64,000 bases of DNA. It comes from Anthopleura xanthogrammica. Lineage: Eukaryota > Cnidaria > Anthozoa > Actiniaria > Actiniidae. Numbering within the stretch: position 1 is the first letter of the stretch; every line of letters starts with the position of its first letter. The position numbers were made by a program, and so were the translations under genes. The stretch spans positions 5,632,625 to 5,696,624 of the forward strand of contig OZ025223.1 in the NCBI GenBank assembly GCA_964019055.1. The letters run 5' to 3'. Shown piece after piece: positions 58,701-64,000 of this stretch. The notes under the pieces are model-generated. The model worked only from the letters and a program-made list of their open reading frames with translations, did no database searches and had not been told where the DNA came from.

Positions 58701-60947
58701 TTGAGAGCCAAAATGGCCATTTTTCAGTTTTTTGGGCTAAAAAGTTTTTTTTTTCCAGCAAAACAGTGTTTTGAACAGCCAAAATGTGCTTTTCTCGTCC
58801 AAAGCTTGCGTTTAGCAGTGAAAACGTCGTGTTTTGAGCGAAAGAAAATTCTCAGGAAATTTCAAATTTTCTCAGCAAAAAACAACTTTTTTTGACCAAA
58901 AAGCACCTTTACTCAGCCAAAACCGAATTTTTTTTCACCAAAACGTCGTGTTTTTATCTCAAGAGGTATTATCATGAGCAAAAAGTGGGGGTTTCAGCAA
59001 ACAGGTCACACCGTAAGCGAAAAACCTGGTTTTGAGAGCCAAAATGGCCATTTTTCAGTTTTTTGGGCTAAAAAGTTTTTTTTTCCAGCAAAACAGTGTT
59101 TTGAACAGCCAAAATGTGCTTTTCTCGTCCAAAGCTTGCGTTTAGCAGTGAAAACGTCGTGTTTTGAGCAAAAGAAAATTCTCAGGAAATTTCAAATTTT
59201 CTCAGCAAAAAACAACTTTTTTGACCAAAAAGCACCTTTACTCAGCCAAAACCGAATTTTTTTTCGCCAAAACGTCGTGTTTTTATCTCAAGAGGTATTA
59301 TCATGAGCAAAAAGTGGGGGTTTCAGCAAACAGGTCACACCGTAAGCGAAAAACCTGGTTTTGAGAGCCAAAATGGCCATTTTTCAGTTTTTTGGGCTAA
59401 AAAGTTTTTTTTTCCAGCAAAACAGTGTTTTGAACAGCCAAAATGTGCTTTTCTCGTCCAAAGCTTGCGTTTAGCAGTGAAAACGTCGTGTTTTGAGCAA
59501 AAGAAAATTCTCAGGAAATTTCAAATTTTCTCAGCAAAAAACAACTTTTTTGACCAAAAAGCACCTTTACTCAGCCAAAACCGAATTTTTTTTCGCCAAA
59601 ACGTCGTGTTTTTATCTCAAGAGGTATTATCATGAGCAAAAAGTGGGGGTTTCAGCAAACAGGTCACACCGTAAGCGAAAAACCTGGTTTTGAGAGCCAA
59701 AATGGCCATTTTTCAGTTTTTTGGGCTAAAAAGTTTTTTTTTCCAGCAAAACAGTGTTTTGAACAGCCAAAATGTGCTTTTCTCGTCCAAAGCTTGCGTT
59801 TAGCAGTGAAAACGTCGTGTTTTGAGCAAAAGAAAATTCTCAGGAAATTTCAAATTTTCTCAGCAAAAAACAACTTTTTTGACCAAAAAGCACCTTTACT
59901 CAGCCAAAACCGAATTTTTTTTCGCCAAAACGTCGTGTTTTTATCTCAAGAGGTATTATCATGAGCAAAAAGTGGGGGTTTCAGCAAACAGGTCACACCG
60001 TAAGCGAAAAACCTGGTTTTGAGAGCCAAAATGGCCATTTTTCAGTTTTTTGGGCTAAAAAGTTTTTTTTTCCAGCAAAACAGTGTTTTGAACAGCCAAA
60101 ATGTGCTTTTCTCGTCCAAAGCTTGCGTTTAGCAGTGAAAACGTCGTGTTTTGAGCAAAAGAAAATTCTCAGGAAATTTCAAATTTTCTCAGCAAAAAAC
60201 AACTTTTTTGACCAAAAAGCACCTTTACTCAGCCAAAACCGAATTTTTTTTCGCCAAAACGTCGTGTTTTTATCTCAAGAGGTATTATCATGAGCAAAAA
60301 GTGGGGGTTTCAGCAAACAGGTCACACCGTAAGCGAAAAACCTGGTTTTGAGAGCCAAAATGGCCATTTTTCAGTTTTTTGGGCTAAAAAGTTTTTTTTT
60401 CCAGCAAAACAGTGTTTTGAACAGCCAAAATGTGCTTTTCTCGTCCAAAGCTTGCGTTTAGCAGTGAAAACGTCGTGTTTTGAGCAAAAGAAAATTCTCA
60501 GGAAATTTCAAATTTTCTCAGCAAAAAACAACTTTTTTGACCAAAAAGCACCTTTACTCAGCCAAAACCGAATTTTTTTTCGCCAAAACGTCGTGTTTTT
60601 ATCTCAAGAGGTATTATCATGAGCAAAAAGTGGGGGTTTCAGCAAACAGGTCACACCGTAAGCGAAAAACCTGGTTTTGAGAGCCAAAATGGCCATTTTT
60701 CAGTTTTTTGGGCTAAAAAGTTTTTTTTTCCAGCAAAACAGTGTTTTGAACAGCCAAAATGTGCTTTTCTCGTCCAAAGCTTGCGTTTAGCAGTGAAAAC
60801 GTCGTGTTTTGAGCAAAAGAAAATTCTCAGGAAATTTCAAATTTTCTCAGCAAAAAACAACTTTTTTGACCAAAAAGCACCTTTACTCAGCCAAAACCGA
60901 ATTTTTTTTCGCCAAAACGTCGTGTTTTTATCTCAAGAGGTATTATC

Positions 60948-63900
60948 ATGAGCAAAAAGTGGGGGTTTCAGCAAACACGTCACGCCGTAAGCGAAAAACC
61001 TGGTTTTGAGAGCCAAAATGGCCATTTTTCAGTTTTTTGGGCTAAAAAGTTTTTTTTTCCAGCAAAACAGTGTTTTGAACAGCCAAAATGTGCTTTTCTC
61101 GTCCAAAGCTTGCGTTTAGCAGTGAAAACGTCGTGTTTTGAGCAAAAGAAAATTCTCAGGAAATTTCAAATTTTCTCAGCAAAAAACAACTTTTTTGACC
61201 AAAAAGCACCTTTACTCAGCCAAAACCGAATTTTTTTTCGCCAAAACGTCGTGTTTTTATCAAGAGGTATTATCATGAGCAAAAAGTGGGGGTTTCAGCA
61301 AACAGGTCACGCCGTAAGCGAAAAACCTGGTTTTGAGAGCCAAAATGGCCATTTTTCAGTTTTTTGGGCTAAAAAGTTTTTTTTTCCAGCAAAACAGTGT
61401 TTTGAACAGCCAAAATGTGCTTTTCTCGTCCAAAGCTTGCGTTTAGCAGTGAAAACGTCGTGTTTTGAGCAAAAGAAAATTCTCAGGAAATTTCAAATTT
61501 TCTCAGCAAAAAACAACTTTTTTGACCAAAAAGCACCTTTACTCAGCCAAAACCGAATTTTTTTTCGCCAAAACGTCGTGTTTTTATCTCAAGAGGTATT
61601 ATCATGAGCAAAAAGTGGGGGTTTCAGCAAACAGGTCACGCCGTAAGCGAAAAACCTGGTTTTGAGAGCCAAAATGGCCATTTTTCAGTTTTTTGGGCTA
61701 AAAAGTTTTTTTTTTCCAGCAAAACAGTGTTTTGAACAGCCAAAATGTGCTTTTCTCGTCCAAAGCTTGCGTTTAGCAGTGAAAACGTCGTGTTTTGAGC
61801 AAAAGAAAATTCTCAGGAAATTTCAAATTTTCTCAGCAAAAAACAACTTTTTTGACCAAAAAGCACCTTTACTCAGCCAAAACCGAATTTTTTTTCGCCA
61901 AAACGTCGTGTTTTTATCTCAAGAGGTATTATCATGAGCAAAAAGTGGGGGTTTCAGCAAACAGGTCACGCCGTAAGCGAAAAACCTGGTTTTGAGAGCC
62001 AAAATGGCCATTTTTCAGTTTTTTGGGCTAAAAAGTTTTTTTTTCCAGCAAAACAGTGTTTTGAACAGCCAAAATGTGCTTTTCTCGTCCAAAGCTTGCG
62101 TTTAGCAGTGAAAACGTCGTGTTTTGAGCAAAAGAAAATTCTCAGGAAATTTCAAATTTTCTCAGCAAAAAACAACTTTTTTGACCAAAAAGCACCTTTA
62201 CTCAGCCAAAACCGAATTTTTTTTCGCCAAAACGTCGTGTTTTTATCTCAAGAGGTATTATCATGAGCAAAAAGTGGGGGTTTCAGCAAACAGGTCACGC
62301 CGTAAGCGAAAAACCTGGTTTTGAGAGCCAAAATGGCCATTTTTCAGTTTTTTGGGCTAAAAAGTTTTTTTTTCCAGCAAAACAGTGTTTTGAACAGCCA
62401 AAATGTGCTTTTCTCGTCCAAAGCTTGCGTTTAGCAGTGAAAACGTCGTGTTTTGAGCAAAAGAAAATTCTCAGGAAATTTCAAATTTTCTCAGCAAAAA
62501 ACAACTTTTTTGACCAAAAAGCACCTTTACTCAGCCAAAACCGAATTTTTTTTCGCCAAAACGTCGTGTTTTTATCTCAAGAGGTATTATCATGAGCAAA
62601 AAGTGGGGGTTTCAGCAAACAGGTCACGCCGTAAGCGAAAAACCTGGTTTTGAAAGCCAAAATGGCCATTTTTCAGTTTTTTGGGCTAAAAAGTTTTTTT
62701 TTCCAGCAAAACAGTGTTTTGAACAGCCAAAATGTGCTTTTCTCGTCCAAAGCTTGCGTTTAGCAGTGAAAACGTCGTGTTGTGAGCAAAAGAAAATTTT
62801 CAGGAAATTTCAAATTTTCTCAGCAAAAAACAACTTTTTTGACCAAAAAGCACCTTTACTCAGCCAAAACCGAATTTTTTTTCGCCAAAACGTCGTGTTT
62901 TTATCTCAAGAGGTATTATCATGAGCAAAAAGTGGGGGTTTCAGCAAACAGGTCACGCCGTAAGCGAAAAACCTGGTTTTGAGAGCCAAAATGGCCATTT
63001 TTCAGTTTTTTGGGCTAAAAAGTTTTTTTTTCCAGCAAAACAGTGTTTTGAACAGCCAAAATGTGCTTTTCTCGTCCAAAGCTTGCGTTTAGCAGTGAAA
63101 ACGTCGTGTTTTGAGCAAAAGAAAATTCTCAGGAAATTTCAAATTTTCTCAGCAAAAAACAACTTTTTTGACCAAAAAGCACCTTTACTCAGCCAAAACC
63201 GAATTTTTTTTCGCCAAAAACGTCGTGTTTTTATCTCAAGAGGTATTATCATGAGCAAAAAGTGGGGGTTTCAGCAAACAGGTCACGCCGTAAGCGAAAA
63301 ACCTGGTTTTGAGAGCCAAAATGGCCATTTTTCAGTTTTTTGGGCTAAAAAGTTTTTTTTTCCAGCAAAACAGTGTTTTGAACAGCCAAAATGTGCTTTT
63401 CTCGTCCAAAGCTTGCGTTTAGCAGTGAAAACGTCGTGTTTTGAGCAAAAGAAAATTCTCAGGAAATTTCAAATTTTCTCAGCAAAAAACAACTTTTTTG
63501 ACCAAAAAGCACCTTTACTCAGCCAAAACCGAATTTTTTTTCGCCAAAACGTCGTGTTTTTATCTCAAGAGGTATTATCATGAGCAAAAAGTGGGGGTTT
63601 CAGCAAACAGGTCACGCCGTAAGCGAAAAACCTGGTTTTGAGAGCCAAAATGGCCATTTTTCAGTTTTTTGGGCTAAAAAGTTTTTTTTTCCAGCAAAAC
63701 AGTGTTTTGAACAGCCAAAATGTGCTTTTCTCGTCCAAAGCTTGCGTTTAGCAGTGAAAACGTCGTGTTTTGAGCAAAAGAAAATTCTCAGGAAATTTCA
63801 AATTTTCTCAGCAAAAAACAACTTTTTTGACCAAAAAGCACCTTTACTCAGCCAAAACCGAATTTTTTTTCGCCAAAACGTCGTGTTTTTATCTCAAGAG

Positions 63901-64000
63901 GTATTATCATGAGCAAAAAGTGGGGGTTTCAGCAAACAGGTCACGCCGTAAGCGAAAAACCTGGTTTTGAGAGCCAAAATGGCCATTTTTCAGTTTTTTG
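60948..64000 (+). repeat. Terminal block: GAACAG with CACGCC restored
   Basis: The last nine or so monomers keep GAACAG but have CACGCC, the same combination as the two monomers at 37912 and 38241 just before the CACACC domain. The CACACC domain is thus nested in this older type. Private changes include a 2-bp loss in TTTATCAAGAGG near 61258, TGTTGTGAGC near 62779 and an inserted A in CCAAAAACG near 63216. Confidence 0.8.

Larger units (their letters stand above)
38570..60947 (+). repeat. Homogenised sub-domain carrying GGTCACACCG (lost CpG)
   Basis: About 68 consecutive monomers have CACACCGTAAG in place of CACGCCGTAAG. Only the copies at 45479 and 56008 keep CACGCC. The variant ends at 60948, where a copy with a private CACGTCACGCC begins. 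Divergence within the domain is very low compared with the left array, indicating recent amplification. Confidence 0.85.
15864..64000 (+). repeat. 329-bp satellite array, right block (about 146 monomers)
   Basis: The same monomer and orientation as the left block, resuming in phase after the target-site duplication and continuing past the window end. Period is 329 bp, shifted by one only where a T-run gains or loses a base (for example copies near 52820, 56440, 56770, 58420 and 61700 gain a T; those near 35050 and 54135 lose one). No other element interrupts the 48 kb. It divides into the local variant blocks listed separately. Confidence 0.97.
37912..64000 (+). repeat. Homogenised satellite domain carrying GTTTTGAACAG
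   Basis: From the monomer at 37912 to the window end, every copy I checked has TTTTGAACAG where the copies at 20-37.6 kb almost all have TTTTGGACAG. The switch occurs between about 37.71 and 38.04 kb. The same A variant appears in small islands at 9.76-10.5, 18.2-19.4 and 34.6-34.9 kb. Confidence 0.85.

Noticed and set aside
1..64000. Hundreds of small Lys/Phe-rich open frames (64, 66, 91, 110 codons and some fused versions of 129-220) as real genes
   Set aside because: They repeat with the 329-bp unit, overlap each other in different frames, lose the start codon in some copies (near 216, 545, 1532), and become fused or cut whenever a T-run changes length. Conservation is at the nucleotide level in all frames.
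1..64000. CRISPR array
   Set aside because: Repeats are contiguous 329-bp monomers with no unique spacers and no cas genes.
1..64000. Telomeric, rDNA or tRNA sequence
   Set aside because: No TTAGGG-type tandem, rRNA core motif or tRNA box A/B pair seen in the satellite or the LINE.

Overview
The window is eukaryotic, almost certainly animal, and is nearly all satellite DNA. About 179 head-to-tail copies of one AT-rich monomer of about 329 bp fill positions 1-10744 (about 32.7 copies) and 15864-64000 (about 146 copies), all in the same orientation and running off both ends of the window. One non-LTR retrotransposon (LINE), about 5.1 kb and on the minus strand, interrupts the array. The host is judged from the LINE: an APE-type endonuclease plus reverse transcriptase of L1/Tx1-like layout, and an ORF1 with a coiled coil and an FP-like domain, read with the standard code. 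This combination is common in cnidarians and other aquatic invertebrates. The phylum is an impression, not a demonstration. I see no host protein gene, tRNA, rRNA, CRISPR array or telomere repeat.

Layout: 1-10744 satellite; 10743-10772 T-run (the LINE poly(A) tail); 10773-10868 LINE 3' UTR; 10869-14466 ORF2 in three pieces (C-terminal zinc-knuckle region, reverse transcriptase, endonuclease); 14467-14879 inter-ORF region; 14880-15743 intact ORF1; 15744-15846 short 5' UTR; 15847-15863 a satellite-like filler at the 5' junction; 15864-64000 satellite. A perfect 12-bp target-site duplication (10733-10744 and 15864-15875) brackets the insertion. ORF2 is dead in this copy: one TGG-to-TGA type stop at 11754-11756, and a deletion plus frame change at about 13342-13361 that removes the stretch between the endonuclease and reverse transcriptase domains.

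The satellite has structure at several scales. Within a monomer, CAAAA-type A-tracts recur about every 20.6 bp with T-tracts about 10-12 bp after each, so an A- or T-tract falls on almost every helical turn. This predicts intrinsically curved, nucleosome-phasing DNA, and 329 bp is close to two nucleosome repeats. Each monomer also carries a perfect 14-bp palindrome, an 8-bp-arm inverted repeat and two copies of a 15-bp near-palindrome. Between monomers, linked variants show local higher-order repeats of 2, 3, 4 and 5 monomers. Over tens of kb there are homogenised domains: a G-to-A variant is universal from about 38.0 kb onward, and a CpG-loss variant covers 38.6-60.9 kb.

The most interesting candidate here is the satellite as a structural (possibly centromeric or pericentromeric) array, not a gene system. 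The open reading frames found in every monomer are judged to be by-products of the repeat.
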